Of a stretch of 64,000 nucleotides of DNA, positions 49,449 through 58,623 are shown in pieces. The notes beneath the pieces were generated by a model that saw nothing but the letters and a program-made list of their open reading frames with translations, did no database searches and was not told the DNA's origin. Within the stretch, counting starts at the first letter, position 1. Each line of letters starts with the position of its first letter. Both the position numbers and the translations under genes were made by a program. This stretch comes from Mycolicibacter minnesotensis (lineage in GTDB: Bacteria; Actinomycetota; Actinomycetes; Mycobacteriales; Mycobacteriaceae), in NCBI RefSeq assembly GCF_010731755.1, contig NZ_AP022589.1:1364001-1428000 (forward strand). The letters are read 5' to 3'.

Positions 49449-50620
49449 GCGGGCAGCCGATCGCGCAGCAGGTCGCGCAGTTCGCCGATATGGCCAGCCG
49501 GACCGCGTCCGGCCTGCCACACCGGTGCCGCCTCAACCTGCCAGGAATCGGTACGGCGAAGCAGTGAGATGTCGGTGAGTCGGCGCCTGCCGTCTCGCCC
49601 CCGCGCGACGTGCACCAGAACTTGGACCGCCGCAGCCAGTTGACTGTGCAGTCCGGCACGGTCCAGACCACCCAGTGCGGCAAGCGCTTCGAGCCGGGCA
49701 GGTACTTCGGCGGGGTTGTTGGCGTGCACTGTTCCGGCACCACCGTCATGGCCGGTGTTCAAGGCGGCGAGCAGGTCGACCACTTCGGCGCCTCGGACCT
49801 CACCGACCACCAGCCGATCCGGTCGCATCCGCAGGGCCTGCCGGACCAGGTCCCGCAATCCCACTGCGCCGGCGCCTTCGACGTTGGCCCCGCGCGCCAC
49901 CAGTCGGACCAGGTGCGGGTGGCTGGGTTGCAGTTCTGCGGCATCCTCGACGCAAACCAGCCGCTCCTGCTTGTCGACCGCACCGAGCAGTGCGGACAGC
50001 AGCGTCGTCTTGCCGGCCCCGGTCCCACCGGAGACCAGAAACGCCAGTCGCGCGGCGATGACGTCGGACAGCAACTCCGCGGCCACGGGCGCGATCGCGC
50101 CCGTGGCGATCAGCGCGGCAAGATCCTGGGTGGCCGGCCTCAACACCCGCAACGACAGACAGGTCCCGTCGGCGGCGATGGGCGGCAGGATCGCATGCAG
50201 GCGCACGGTGAATTCGCCGGTGCCGATGCCGCGCAGCTGTCCGTCCACCCAGGGTTGAGCATCGTCGAGCCGGCGCCCCGCGGCTACCGCCAGCCGCTGG
50301 GCCAGCCGCCGCACCGCGGCCTCATCGGAGAAGCGGATCTCGGTACGCCGCAGCCCGCCGCCGTCGTCGACCCACACCGCATCCGGCGCGGTGACCAGCA
50401 CGTCGGTGGTGCCTGCCGCACACAACAGGGGCTCCAACACTCCGGCGCCGGTCAGCTCGGTCTGCAGCACCCGAAGATTGGACAGCATCTCGGTATCGCC
50501 CAGGACACCGCCGGATTCGGCGCGGATAGCGGCGGCCACCGTCTGCGGGCCCAGCTCCGACGGCTGCCCCGACTGCGCCGCGAGGCGCTCCCGGACCCGG
50601 TCGATCAGCGAATCCCTCAT
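49445..50620 (-). CDS. tadA: TadA/CpaF secretion ATPase (Rv3659c type)
   Basis: 391 residues, a hexameric VirB11-like ATPase powering pilus assembly. Walker A VSGGTGAGKTTLLSALL, Asp box ERLVCVEDAAEL, Walker B PDRLVVGEVRGAEVVDLL and the His box TGHDGGAGTVHANNP are intact. The start overlaps the ssd stop (ATGA). Confidence 0.94.
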   Translation of the reverse strand: MRDSLIDRVRERLAAQSGQPSELGPQTVAAAIRAESGGVLGDTEMLSNLRVLQTELTGAGVLEPLLCAAGTTDVLVTAPDAVWVDDGGGLRRTEIRFSDEAAVRRLAQRLAVAAGRRLDDAQPWVDGQLRGIGTGEFTVRLHAILPPIAADGTCLSLRVLRPATQDLAALIATGAIAPVAAELLSDVIAARLAFLVSGGTGAGKTTLLSALLGAVDKQERLVCVEDAAELQPSHPHLVRLVARGANVEGAGAVGLRDLVRQALRMRPDRLVVGEVRGAEVVDLLAALNTGHDGGAGTVHANNPAEVPARLEALAALGGLDRAGLHSQLAAAVQVLVHVARGRDGRRRLTDISLLRRTDSWQVEAAPVWQAGRGPAGHIGELRDLLRDRLPA

Positions 50621-51699
50621 GACACCAGGGCTTTCCGCTCAGGCAGTACAGCAAGGACCCGACCGGCCGCCAACGCCAGCGGGGCACGCCGGTGCAACCT
50701 CAGACCTGCGTATTCCAGTCGCTGAGCCAGCCGCGGGTCGGCCCGAAGCGAGGACAGCAGGGGAAGCCCGACGATCTCGGCCACTTCCGCAGCACGCAGT
50801 CCGCCCGGGGCCGGTCCACGCGCCACGAGGCCGACATTGGGGTTCAGCGCCCGAAGTCGTGGCGCAATCGTGGCGCCCGCCGCACACGAACGCACGTCGC
50901 AGGGACTGACGAGCACCGCTAAGTCGGCGGTGCCCAACGCTGCCTCGACCGGATCGATCCACGCTCGCGGTAAGTCGCAGATCACCGTGATCCCGCCGCG
51001 ACGGGCCGCATCTACGACCGCTTCGACAGTGCCGCTGTCGATGTCGGGAACCTCAGCCTCTGGGGGGCCGCTCGACGCGCCCGACAGGACACTCACTCCG
51101 CGCTGGCGGGGCAGGGCGTCGCGCAACGCCGGCCAGGTCAGTCGCCCGCTGCGCTGCGTCAGGTCACTCCAACGCAGGCCGGTGGCACGTTCGGTTCCGA
51201 CCAGTAGATCGATGCCACCGCCCCAGGCATCCAGGTCCACCAGTAGTGCGTCTCCAGCGCTCTGCGCCAGCGCTGCGGCCAGCAGCGAGGCCCCCGCTCC
51301 TCCGCGGGCGCCGATCACCGCGATGACATCACCCCGGCGGCCGCCATCCCGCACCGACTCGCAGGCCTCGGCCAGCTCAGCCACCAGCTCGTTGGCATCG
51401 GCGGGCAGCGCCAGCACGCGTTGCGCGCCCACCGCTACCCCGGCTTGCCAGGCGACCGCAGTGGGCGAAACGCTGGTGAGCACCACGACATGGGAGCGGC
51501 GCGGCAGCCGGTCCGGACCGCAGCGAGTGGCGGCTTCCTGGTCAAGCACCACGGCCGAAGCCGCCGACCAGGCCCTGCGGCTGGGCATGGCGGCACCGAG
51601 GTGGACCACGCGCACACCGACCGCGGCAGCCACCCGGTCCACTTCGTCACGCAGTACCGCTTGGGTGACGAGGGACAACAGGCCGGCGGCTGCGTTCAC
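50617..51699 (-). CDS. ssd: CpaE/MinD-like septum-site protein Ssd (Rv3660c)
   Basis: 360 residues. The N-terminal receiver-like region is followed by a deviant Walker A, AVIGARGGAGASLLAAALAQS, and DALLVDLDAWGGGIDLLVG. The invariant lysine of Walker A is missing (GGAGAS), as in the mycobacterial Ssd group. It likely positions the Tad machine; in M. tuberculosis Ssd also affects cell division. First gene of the seven-gene Tad operon. Confidence 0.9.
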   Translation of the reverse strand: MNAAAGLLSLVTQAVLRDEVDRVAAAVGVRVVHLGAAMPSRRAWSAASAVVLDQEAATRCGPDRLPRRSHVVVLTSVSPTAVAWQAGVAVGAQRVLALPADANELVAELAEACESVRDGGRRGDVIAVIGARGGAGASLLAAALAQSAGDALLVDLDAWGGGIDLLVGTERATGLRWSDLTQRSGRLTWPALRDALPRQRGVSVLSGASSGPPEAEVPDIDSGTVEAVVDAARRGGITVICDLPRAWIDPVEAALGTADLAVLVSPCDVRSCAAGATIAPRLRALNPNVGLVARGPAPGGLRAAEVAEIVGLPLLSSLRADPRLAQRLEYAGLRLHRRAPLALAAGRVLAVLPERKALVS

Positions 51700-51883
51700 C
51701 GTCTCACCGTGACCCGGCGCCGCCCATCACGCTATCCGATATGGCCAACTGTGGATGAAATTCGCGTTTGTGGATAACTCAAAGTCGGTTACTGCCAGAA
51801 AAACCAGACTTTTAGTATGTAAAGCCGGATCTGTAACACGTTTCAGTCGACGTGGAGACGTTCCGGCGAACTTTTTACCGGTT

Positions 51884-51978
51884 AAAAAAGACGACCCCCG
51901 CCAGGGGGGGAGGAGGCGGAGGTCGTCGCGTATCAACCCCGGGGGGTCGGGCCGATACACCCTCGGCATAAGCCGAGT
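51884..51978 (-). ncRNA. 6C small RNA (B11 homologue)
   Basis: About 94 bases on the minus strand. It begins with a CTCGGC-TTAT-GCCGAG hairpin, then a GTATC/GATAC stem whose loop carries six Cs, then a strong GACGACCTCCGCC/GGCGGGGGTCGTC stem with a seven-C loop and a T6 tail (terminator). Two C-rich loops define the 6C family. The place, between Rv3660c and Rv3661 homologues, and the length match M. tuberculosis B11, a regulator that pairs with G-rich mRNA sites. Confidence 0.85.
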
Positions 51979-51984
51979 GATGCC

Positions 51985-51990
51985 ACTATA
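51985..51990 (-). promoter_or_regulatory. -10 element of the 6C RNA
   Basis: TATAGT on the minus strand, seven bases before the inferred RNA 5' end at 51978. TTGCGC at 52015-52010 is a possible -35 (19-base spacing). In the remainder of this 416-base gap I see only a plus-strand TTACTG-18-TAGTAT pair at 51789-51818 of unclear target. Confidence 0.6.
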
Positions 51991-52103
51991 CACATGACTG
52001 GGCGGTCGGGCGCAAGTGTTACGTCAAATGCACGCCGGCCGTTCCCCACTGTGCGTGAGGTGCTCTTTCGGGCGTAGCACCCGCTTGGTTGAGACCCCCG
52101 ACC

Positions 52104-52109
52104 TATGCT
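52104..52109 (+). promoter_or_regulatory. Candidate -10 of the HAD hydrolase gene (leaderless)
   Basis: TATGCT ends six bases before GTG 52116, so transcription should begin on the start codon. Confidence 0.55.
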
Positions 52110-52115
52110 GAACCG

Positions 52116-52982
52116 GTGACCGCCTCCACACCGCAGCCGCAGTCACCACCCACGCCATCAGCGGCCCCCACCGACCCTTCCGGGTCGCCCAGAACCCGTA
52201 CCGCAGCCTTTCTGGACCTCGACCAGACGGTGATTGCGAAGTCCAGCGCGCTGGCCTTCAGCAAACCCTTTATGGACCAGGGACTGATCAATCGCCGCAC
52301 GGTGCTCAAGTCGAGCTACGCGCAATTTCTCATGCTGCTGTCCGGCGCCGACCATGACCAGATGGAGCGGATGCGGGCCCACCTGACCAACATGTGCACC
52401 GGCTGGAATGTGGAACAGGTCAAGGCCATCGTCAACGAGACGATTCACGACGTCGTCACGCCCCTGATCTTCGCCGAGGCCGCCGAACTGATCGCCGACC
52501 ACAAACTCTGCGGCCGCGACGTCGTGGTGGTGTCGGCCTCCGGCGAGGAGATCGTGGCGCCCATCGCCCGCGCGCTGGGGGCGACGCACGCCATGGCGAC
52601 CAGGATGGTTGTCGCCGACGGCAAGTACACCGGCGAGATCGCGTTCTACTGCTACGGCGAAGGCAAGGTGCAGGCCATCCGCGAGCTGGCCGCTCGCGAG
52701 GGGTACCCGCTGGAGCACTGCTATGCCTACTCGGACTCCATCACCGACCTGCCCATGCTGCAGGTGGTCGGACACCCGTCGGCGGTCAACCCCGATCGCG
52801 CGCTGCGCAAGGAAGCGATCGCCCACGGTTGGCCGATACTGACCTTCTCGCGTCCGGTGTCGCTGCGCGACCGGATCCCGGCCCCGTCTGGCGCCGCGCT
52901 GGCGACCACCGCAGCCGTCGGAATCAGCGCACTGGCCGCCGGGGCCCTCACCTACTCCGTGCTGCGCCGATTAGCACCCTGA
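52116..52982 (+). CDS. HAD-IB family hydrolase (Rv3661 type)
   Basis: 288 residues. Motif I AAFLDLDQTVIAKSS (DxDxT), motif II VVVVSASGEEIV, and motif III/IV AYSDSITDLPMLQVVG belong to SerB-like HAD-IB phosphatases. A C-terminal hydrophobic segment (TTAAVGISALAAGALTYSVL) suggests a membrane-tethered tail. The N-terminal 25 residues are Pro/Ser/Thr-rich. Substrate unknown; phosphoserine-like molecules or lipid phosphates are possible. Confidence 0.9.
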   Translation: MTASTPQPQSPPTPSAAPTDPSGSPRTRTAAFLDLDQTVIAKSSALAFSKPFMDQGLINRRTVLKSSYAQFLMLLSGADHDQMERMRAHLTNMCTGWNVEQVKAIVNETIHDVVTPLIFAEAAELIADHKLCGRDVVVVSASGEEIVAPIARALGATHAMATRMVVADGKYTGEIAFYCYGEGKVQAIRELAAREGYPLEHCYAYSDSITDLPMLQVVGHPSAVNPDRALRKEAIAHGWPILTFSRPVSLRDRIPAPSGAALATTAAVGISALAAGALTYSVLRRLAP

Positions 52983-53084
52983 ATTGCGTTCCAGCAAACA
53001 TCACTGATCACAATCCGATGACACGGCACGCGCCGTGCGCGATTGACCCTTGCTGTGGCGTGCATCACGTAGTACAAAGGAAGC

Positions 53085-53380
53085 ACGGAAGCCGGCAAGG
53101 CCAGGGTCGACCCGGAAGAGAAGGATCGATCTCCCGAGCCGCACTTCCCAGTACGGAGAGCGGTACCCACGCGGAGCCACAGCCGCGAAGATGGCAGAAG
53201 TGTTGCGGGCCTGCGTAATTGCGGAACGTGATCGGTGTCAGCAGACCCTTGGGTGGGAATGCAGCCGAAGAACACCGCAGGAGCGCCGAGGCCACCCACG
53301 CAGCCCACGTTGGACGCTTGGTAACCGTGTACCGTACTAGCGGGCGGCGAGCCGAATCCCTTCGGATCGCCGCCCGCTTC
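53085..53380 (+). ncRNA. Probable Ms1/MTS2823 RNA (RNA polymerase-binding)
   Basis: The gap between the HAD gene and the convergent Rv3662c-type gene has no credible protein but an apparent 300-base transcription unit. It has TTGCTG-17-TACAAA (53050-53078), a start near 53085, GC-rich sequence able to fold, and an end hairpin at 53340-53377. Place, strand and length match the abundant M. tuberculosis MTS2823 (ncRv13661), homologue of M. smegmatis Ms1, which binds core RNA polymerase. I assign it by position and layout, not by base-for-base recall. Confidence 0.6.
53340..53377. terminator. Long hairpin ending the Ms1-like RNA
   Basis: Perfect arms GCGGGCGGCGA and TCGCCGCCCGC enclose a second stem CCGAA/TTCGG with loop TCCC. 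It lies 31 bases from the stop of the convergent gene, so it could stop transcription from both sides. Confidence 0.75.
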
Positions 53381-53408
53381 GTACGTTCTGCAGCGTCGCC
53401 GCAGGCGC

Positions 53409-54155
53409 TTAGCGACCCGCCTCAGCAATCCCCAGAGCATCAAGGGCACCAGTGCGCATGGCGCCGCAACACAACAGCAGCCACGCCGTGACGCCTTGCG
53501 CCGAACCGCTCGCGAACTCCTTCGCAGCCCGCCGGTAGTCCCGCACCTGGCGCATCCAGGTCACCTCGGGCACGCCCAGCCCGTGACGGTCCAATCCGCT
53601 GGCGATCGTGACGAGCCGGGCCGCGGCTCGGGCCACCACGCCGTCGGCACTGCCGAACGGCGCCAGCGTCAGCAGTTCGCCGTGTACCACCGCGGCGAAT
53701 ACCGGCGCAGCCACCGAGGTGCCCCCGGTGGCAAGGTCGGCCAGCATCTCCAGCCTTCGGCCTACGGCCGCGCCGCCCTCGGGCCGACCAAGGCGTTCCT
53801 CCTCGACGAGGTCCGCGGCGGCCAACACGTGCAGCCGAGCCAAGGCCTGCAACGGCGCCCGCCGCCAGACCTCGACCAACGTGGTCTCTCCGCCCTCCAA
53901 CGCCTGGGCCACCCGCAGGGCACCGGCGAACACCGGATCAGACGTCGCCGCGGCATCCACCGCCGCGGGCCCACCGTCGAGCACCGATGACGCCCGCGCC
54001 GCCCGCAGGGAAGCCTCCGCTGCGCTGACCGGCCAGCCCCGCATGTTGGTCTTATGCCGGTGCACCCGCGCCAACTCGTCGCGGACCTGCTCACTGGCCT
54101 CGGCGACACCGGGCAACGCCAATAACGGGGCGAGTGGATCCCGGGCAGTGGTCAC
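53409..54155 (-). CDS. Conserved hypothetical protein (Rv3662c type)
   Basis: 248 residues, Ala/Arg-rich and helical, with [33 protein letters not shown] near the N terminus. No signal peptide, membrane segment or known catalytic motif is visible; the [14 protein letters not shown] stretch vaguely recalls Fic N-terminal domains but no Fic motif follows. It is divergent from acs with about 40 bases between starts. Confidence 0.82.
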   Translation of the reverse strand: MTTARDPLAPLLALPGVAEASEQVRDELARVHRHKTNMRGWPVSAAEASLRAARASSVLDGGPAAVDAAATSDPVFAGALRVAQALEGGETTLVEVWRRAPLQALARLHVLAAADLVEEERLGRPEGGAAVGRRLEMLADLATGGTSVAAPVFAAVVHGELLTLAPFGSADGVVARAAARLVTIASGLDRHGLGVPEVTWMRQVRDYRRAAKEFASGSAQGVTAWLLLCCGAMRTGALDALGIAEAGR

Positions 54156-54183
54156 GGGCTATAGACACTACCGTCGCGGTGAT

Positions 54184-54189
54184 TAGGCT
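54184..54189 (+). promoter_or_regulatory. Candidate -10 of acs (leaderless)
   Basis: TAGGCT ends seven bases before GTG 54197 with no ribosome site, giving a predicted leaderless mRNA. Confidence 0.5.
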
Positions 54190-54196
54190 CCTGACG

Positions 54197-56170
54197 GTGA
54201 GCAGCAACTCAGACACCTCCCCCGCCCCTGCAACGCCGACGTACCCGCCGTCGGCAGAGTTCGCCGCGCAGGCCAACGCAGGTCCCGAGTTGTACCGTGC
54301 AGCCGAGTCCGATCGCCTCGGATTCTGGGCCGAGCAGGCCAACCGGCTGAGCTGGGCAACACCGTTCACCGAGGTACTCGATTACGCAGACGCCCCCTTC
54401 GCGCGTTGGTTCGCCGACGGCAGGCTCAACGTCGCCTACAACTGCGTGGATCGCCACGTGGAACAAGGCCACGGTGACCGGGTGGCGATCCACTGGGAGG
54501 GTGAGCCCCAAGGCGACACCCGCACCATCACCTACGCCGATCTGCTGGCCGAGGTCTCCCGCGCCGCCAATGCGCTGGCCGGGCTCGGCCTGGTCGCCGG
54601 TGACCGGGTGGCGATCTACCTGCCGATGATCCCCGAAGCCGTCATCGCGATGCTCGCGTGCGCGCGGCTGGGCGTCTTGCACACCGTGGTGTTCGCCGGG
54701 TTCTCCGCGCACGCGCTGCGCTCCCGGATCGACGACGCCCAGGCGAAGGTGGTCATCACTTCCGACGGGCAGTTCCGTCGCGGCCAGCCGGCACCGCTGA
54801 AGCCCGCGGTCGACGAGGCTTTGGGCGCGGCCGCCCAAGACAGCAGTGTCGAGCACGTGCTCGTGGTGCGCCGCACCGGCGGCGACGTTTCGTGGAACCC
54901 CGATCGCGACCTGTGGTGGCACGACGTGGTGGAGCCCGCCGAATCTCAGCACACCCCCGAAGCGTTCGAATCCGAGCAGCCGCTGTTCCTGCTCTACACC
55001 TCGGGAACCACCGGCAAGCCGAAGGGGATCGTGCACACCAGCGGCGGTTACCTGACCCAGGCCGCGTACACCCACCACTACGTCTTCGATCTCAAGGCCG
55101 ACTCCGACGTCTTCTGGTGCACTGCCGACGTCGGATGGGTCACCGGCCACACCTACGCGGTGTACGGGCCGCTGGCCAATGGCGCCACCGAGGTGATCTA
55201 CGAGGGAACTCCCGATTTCCCGGACCACCACCGGCATTTCCAGATCATCGAAAAGTACGGTGTGACAATCTATTACACCGCACCTACGCTGATCCGCACG
55301 TTTATGAAGTGGGGCCGCGAGGTGCCCGATGCCCACGACCTGTCCAGCCTGCGCCTGCTGGGTTCCGTCGGCGAACCGATCAACCCCGAAGCCTGGCGCT
55401 GGTACCGACGGGTGATCGGCGCCGATGCGGTGCCGGTGGTCGACACCTGGTGGCAGACCGAGACCGGTGCGGCGATGATCACCCCGCTGCCGGGGGTGGC
55501 CGCGGCCAAGCCGGGTGCCGCGATGACCCCGCTGCCCGGGATCTCCGCCCGCATCGTCGACGATCACGGTGACCTGCTGGCTCCCGATCAATCGGCCGGG
55601 GAACCGGTCTCGGGATACCTCGTGATCGACCAGCCGTGGCCGTCGATGACCCGCGGTATCTGGGGTGACCGGCAACGCTTCATCGACACCTACTGGTCGC
55701 GATTCGCCGAGCAGGGTTGGTATTTCGCCGGTGACGGCGCCCGCTACGACGCGGACGGCGACATCTGGGTGCTGGGCCGCATCGACGACGTCATGAACGT
55801 GTCGGGACACCGCATCTCCACCGCCGAGGTGGAGTCCGCCTTGGTCAGCCATGAGGCGGTGGCCGAGGCCGCCGTGGTGGGCGCCATCGACGAGCAGACC
55901 GGCCAACGGATCTGCGCGTTCGTGGTGCTCGCCGCGTCCCACAGCAGGCTGGGCAATTCGATCGTCGACGAACTGCGCGAGCGCGTCGCGATAGAGATCT
56001 CGCCGATCGCCAAGCCCCGCAACGTCCACGTGGTGCCGGAGCTGCCCAAGACCCGCAGCGGCAAGATCATGCGTCGACTGCTGCGCGACGTGGCCGATGG
56101 ACGTGACCTCGGGGATACCTCAACCCTCGTGGACCCCAGCGTGTTCGACGCGATTCGGGCAGCCGACTAG
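54197..56170 (+). CDS. acs: Acetyl-CoA synthetase
   Basis: 657-residue AMP-forming enzyme converting acetate to acetyl-CoA. P-loop [31 protein letters not shown], and [15 protein letters not shown] are intact. The C-terminal [13 protein letters not shown] carries the catalytic lysine that is acetylated by cAMP-dependent acetyltransferase in mycobacteria. GTG 54197 is chosen for its leaderless promoter and M. tuberculosis-like length (Rv3667). The dpp operon that lies beside it in M. tuberculosis is absent. Confidence 0.95.
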   Translation: MSSNSDTSPAPATPTYPPSAEFAAQANAGPELYRAAESDRLGFWAEQANRLSWATPFTEVLDYADAPFARWFADGRLNVAYNCVDRHVEQGHGDRVAIHWEGEPQGDTRTITYADLLAEVSRAANALAGLGLVAGDRVAIYLPMIPEAVIAMLACARLGVLHTVVFAGFSAHALRSRIDDAQAKVVITSDGQFRRGQPAPLKPAVDEALGAAAQDSSVEHVLVVRRTGGDVSWNPDRDLWWHDVVEPAESQHTPEAFESEQPLFLLYTSGTTGKPKGIVHTSGGYLTQAAYTHHYVFDLKADSDVFWCTADVGWVTGHTYAVYGPLANGATEVIYEGTPDFPDHHRHFQIIEKYGVTIYYTAPTLIRTFMKWGREVPDAHDLSSLRLLGSVGEPINPEAWRWYRRVIGADAVPVVDTWWQTETGAAMITPLPGVAAAKPGAAMTPLPGISARIVDDHGDLLAPDQSAGEPVSGYLVIDQPWPSMTRGIWGDRQRFIDTYWSRFAEQGWYFAGDGARYDADGDIWVLGRIDDVMNVSGHRISTAEVESALVSHEAVAEAAVVGAIDEQTGQRICAFVVLAASHSRLGNSIVDELRERVAIEISPIAKPRNVHVVPELPKTRSGKIMRRLLRDVADGRDLGDTSTLVDPSVFDAIRAAD

Positions 56171-56194
56171 CCCCGTAGGGCAACCGGCATTCGG

Positions 56195-56911
56195 TCAACC
56201 GATCGGGACGAAACCCGCGCCCGGCCGGTCGTTGGCGTTGATGTCGCCCAGGACGGCGTTGATCGAGACCACGACCGCAGGCGTGTGCAACGGGATGTAC
56301 TTGATCACGCAGGTCGGCAGGGCGTCACTGAACGCCCCGTGGATCATGCCCACCAGCATGTTGTTCACCACCACGGGCCCGCCGGAGTCGCCGGGCCGTC
56401 CGCAGACCTGCATCACGATGGTGCCCGGGTCTTGGCCCGGTCCCCAGGTCATCCCGCAGGAGTTGCCGGTGGTGCGGCCCTGTTTGCAGGCGATCTGGCC
56501 GACCGAGGGGTCCGGCCCGATGCCGCCGATCACGAACCCGCCGAAGTTGGGTACCGGCGTCACCTTGTTCGGGTCGAACTCGATCACCGCGTAGTCCAGG
56601 CCGTCATTGCCGGCCACCATGTGACCGATGGTGCCGGCGCCTTCTGAACCCTCGGCTGCCACCTGGGCGCCCGGGCCACCGCAGTGCGCTGAGGTGAAAC
56701 CGATCAGGGCACCGGTCTTGTCATGTCCGATCGCGGTCAGCGTGCACAGCGTGTCCTCGTCGACGACGATGCCGGCGCCCCCGCCCATCACAACCTTGTC
56801 ATCGGCGGCCACCTGGGCCGCCGGTGCTGCAACCGTGGTCACGGCGGCACACGCCGCCCAGACCACTAGTGCCGCTGCGGCACGCAGCATCCAGCGGTGC
56901 GCGATCTGCAC
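56195..56911 (-). CDS. Exported trypsin-like serine protease (Rv3668c type)
   Basis: 238 residues. A signal peptide (RWMLRAAAALVVWAACAAV, then AAPA) precedes an S1-fold domain with His in GFTSAHCGG, Asp in DYAVIEFD and the nucleophile in GRPGDSGGPV. Two cysteine pairs are likely disulfides. GTG 56911 is chosen because GGGAGA lies six bases upstream; an upstream GTG at 56938 is possible. It acts outside the membrane; substrate unknown. Confidence 0.9.
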   Translation of the reverse strand: MQIAHRWMLRAAAALVVWAACAAVTTVAAPAAQVAADDKVVMGGGAGIVVDEDTLCTLTAIGHDKTGALIGFTSAHCGGPGAQVAAEGSEGAGTIGHMVAGNDGLDYAVIEFDPNKVTPVPNFGGFVIGGIGPDPSVGQIACKQGRTTGNSCGMTWGPGQDPGTIVMQVCGRPGDSGGPVVVNNMLVGMIHGAFSDALPTCVIKYIPLHTPAVVVSINAVLGDINANDRPGAGFVPIG

Positions 56912-57095
56912 AGCGGTTCTCCCGTCGATCAACCCCACCCCCGGTGGTAAACACCAGCCTAGCGGCGGCGGGCGACGCGGCGGGGCTGGGCACGCCGCAG
57001 CCCGCAGCCATCAGGGGGCTTTACCGGGGCCGCTCGTCGGGTCGGCCACCGCATGGCAACATTAAGCCGCGACGACGGCGAACGGAGGACAGCCA

Positions 57096-57662
57096 GTGAG
57101 CAAGGCCGATCGCAGGAACGCATCCCGCGCCTCGAACAGCTCGGCCAAGGCGGACCGCAACGGCGTGCCGAACACCGTGGCGACCATCCCGCTGGCAGAC
57201 CCACACGCACTGCCTGCCGACCCATCCCTGGGTGACCTGGTCAAGGACGCCACGGCGCAGATATCGACGCTGGTACGCGCCGAGGTCGAGCTGGCCCGCT
57301 CCGAGATCACCCGGGACGTCAAAAGGGGCCTGACCGGCAGCGTGTTCTTCATCGCGGCCCTGGTCGTGTTGTTCTACAGCACCTTCTTTTTCTTCTTCTT
57401 CGTCGCCGAACTACTGAACATGTGGCTGCAGGACTGGGCGGCCTACCTGATCGTGTTCGGGATCATGCTGGTGGTGACGGTGGCCTTGGCAGTGGTCGGC
57501 TTCCTGCGGGTCCGGCGCATCCGCGGTCCCCGCCAGACCATCGAGTCGGTTCGCGAGACCCGCGACGCATTGCGCCCCGACCCGTCCCGCCTGCACGGCA
57601 AGTCGCCTGCAGCGGCGGGATCGCACGAGGGCAAGCCGACCACCGACCCGTCAGGCTGGTAG
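57096..57662 (+). CDS. Actinobacterial holin-X/DUF1469 membrane protein (Rv3669 type)
   Basis: 188 residues. A charged N terminus with an amphipathic helix (LVKDATAQISTLVRAEVELARSE) is followed by two membrane segments rich in Phe and Val (near 86-110 and 115-140), and a basic tail. This is the phage holin-like family, usually of unknown function in mycobacteria. The start is GTG. It overlaps the next gene by one base. Confidence 0.85.
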   Translation: MSKADRRNASRASNSSAKADRNGVPNTVATIPLADPHALPADPSLGDLVKDATAQISTLVRAEVELARSEITRDVKRGLTGSVFFIAALVVLFYSTFFFFFFVAELLNMWLQDWAAYLIVFGIMLVVTVALAVVGFLRVRRIRGPRQTIESVRETRDALRPDPSRLHGKSPAAAGSHEGKPTTDPSGW

Positions 57663-58615
57663 TGCCGCCACCGGATCCGTCGAGCACTCGCATCGACGGC
57701 CCGTGGCGCCACTGGGACATCCACGCCAACGGCATTCGCTTCCATGTCGTCGAGGCGGTGCCGGTCGGCGGCACCGGCACCGACGTCTCACCCACCGCAC
57801 TGCCGCTGGTGATGCTGCTGCACGGGTTCGGTTCGTTCTGGTGGACGTGGCGTCATCAGCTGCGCGGACTGAGCGGTGTGCGCGTCGTCGCGGTCGACCT
57901 GCGTGGCTACGGAGGCAGCGACAAACCTCCCCGCGGCTATGACGGCTGGACGCTGGCCGGCGACACCGCCGGCTTGATCCGGGCCCTGGGGCACTCGTCG
58001 GCGACCCTGGTAGGCCATGCCGACGGCGGCCTGGTGTGTTGGGCCACCGCGCTGCTGCACCCCCGCCTGGTGCGCGACATCGCCGTGATCAGCTCACCGC
58101 ATCCGGCGGCGCTGCGGCGTTCGGCGCTGACCCACACCGACCAGGGCCGCGCCCTGTTGCCGTGGCTGCTGCGCTATCAGGTGCCGTTCTGGCCGGAGCG
58201 CAACCTGACCCGCCATGGCGGCGCCGAACTCGAACGCCTGGTGCGCAGCAGAGCGGGGGCCAACTGGCAGGCCAGCGACGATTTCGCCGAGACCATCGGG
58301 CACCTGCGCACCGCGGTGCGGATTCCGTCTGCGGCGCACTGCGCGCTGGAGTACCAGCGCTGGGCAGTGCGCAGTCAGCTGCGCGCCGAGGGCCGCCGGT
58401 TCATGAAGGCACTGGACCTGCGTACGGTCACCACTCCGCTGCTGCATCTGCGGGGGGACGACGATCCCTATGTGCTGGCGGACCCGGTCGAGAAGACCCG
58501 TCGGTATGCGCCGCACGGCCAGTACGTGTCAGTGCCCGGGGCGGGACATTTCGCCCACGAAGAGGCGCCCGCGGTGGTCAACGATCACCTGATGCGGTTT
58601 TTGCAGCGGGACTAG
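57662..58615 (+). CDS. ephE: Epoxide hydrolase-like alpha/beta hydrolase (EphE type)
   Basis: 317 residues. Oxyanion motif LLHGFGSFWWTW and nucleophile elbow LVGHADGGLVCW with Asp rather than Ser, as in epoxide hydrolases; acid and base are in RGDDDPYVL and GAGHFAHEE. GTG 57662 shares its G with the previous stop. Counterpart of Rv3670. Confidence 0.88.
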   Translation: MPPPDPSSTRIDGPWRHWDIHANGIRFHVVEAVPVGGTGTDVSPTALPLVMLLHGFGSFWWTWRHQLRGLSGVRVVAVDLRGYGGSDKPPRGYDGWTLAGDTAGLIRALGHSSATLVGHADGGLVCWATALLHPRLVRDIAVISSPHPAALRRSALTHTDQGRALLPWLLRYQVPFWPERNLTRHGGAELERLVRSRAGANWQASDDFAETIGHLRTAVRIPSAAHCALEYQRWAVRSQLRAEGRRFMKALDLRTVTTPLLHLRGDDDPYVLADPVEKTRRYAPHGQYVSVPGAGHFAHEEAPAVVNDHLMRFLQRD

Positions 58616-58623
58616 CCGGCGGA

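Noticed and set aside
51789..51818. Plus-strand promoter (TTACTG-18-TAGTAT) for a second RNA in the Ssd-HAD gap
   Set aside because: The hexamers are plausible but no terminator or conserved structure is seen on that strand, and the strong unit there is the 6C RNA on the other strand.
54209..56029. Minus-strand frame of about 606 codons over acs
   Set aside because: acs is complete with all motifs on the plus strand; the antisense product has no recognisable domain.
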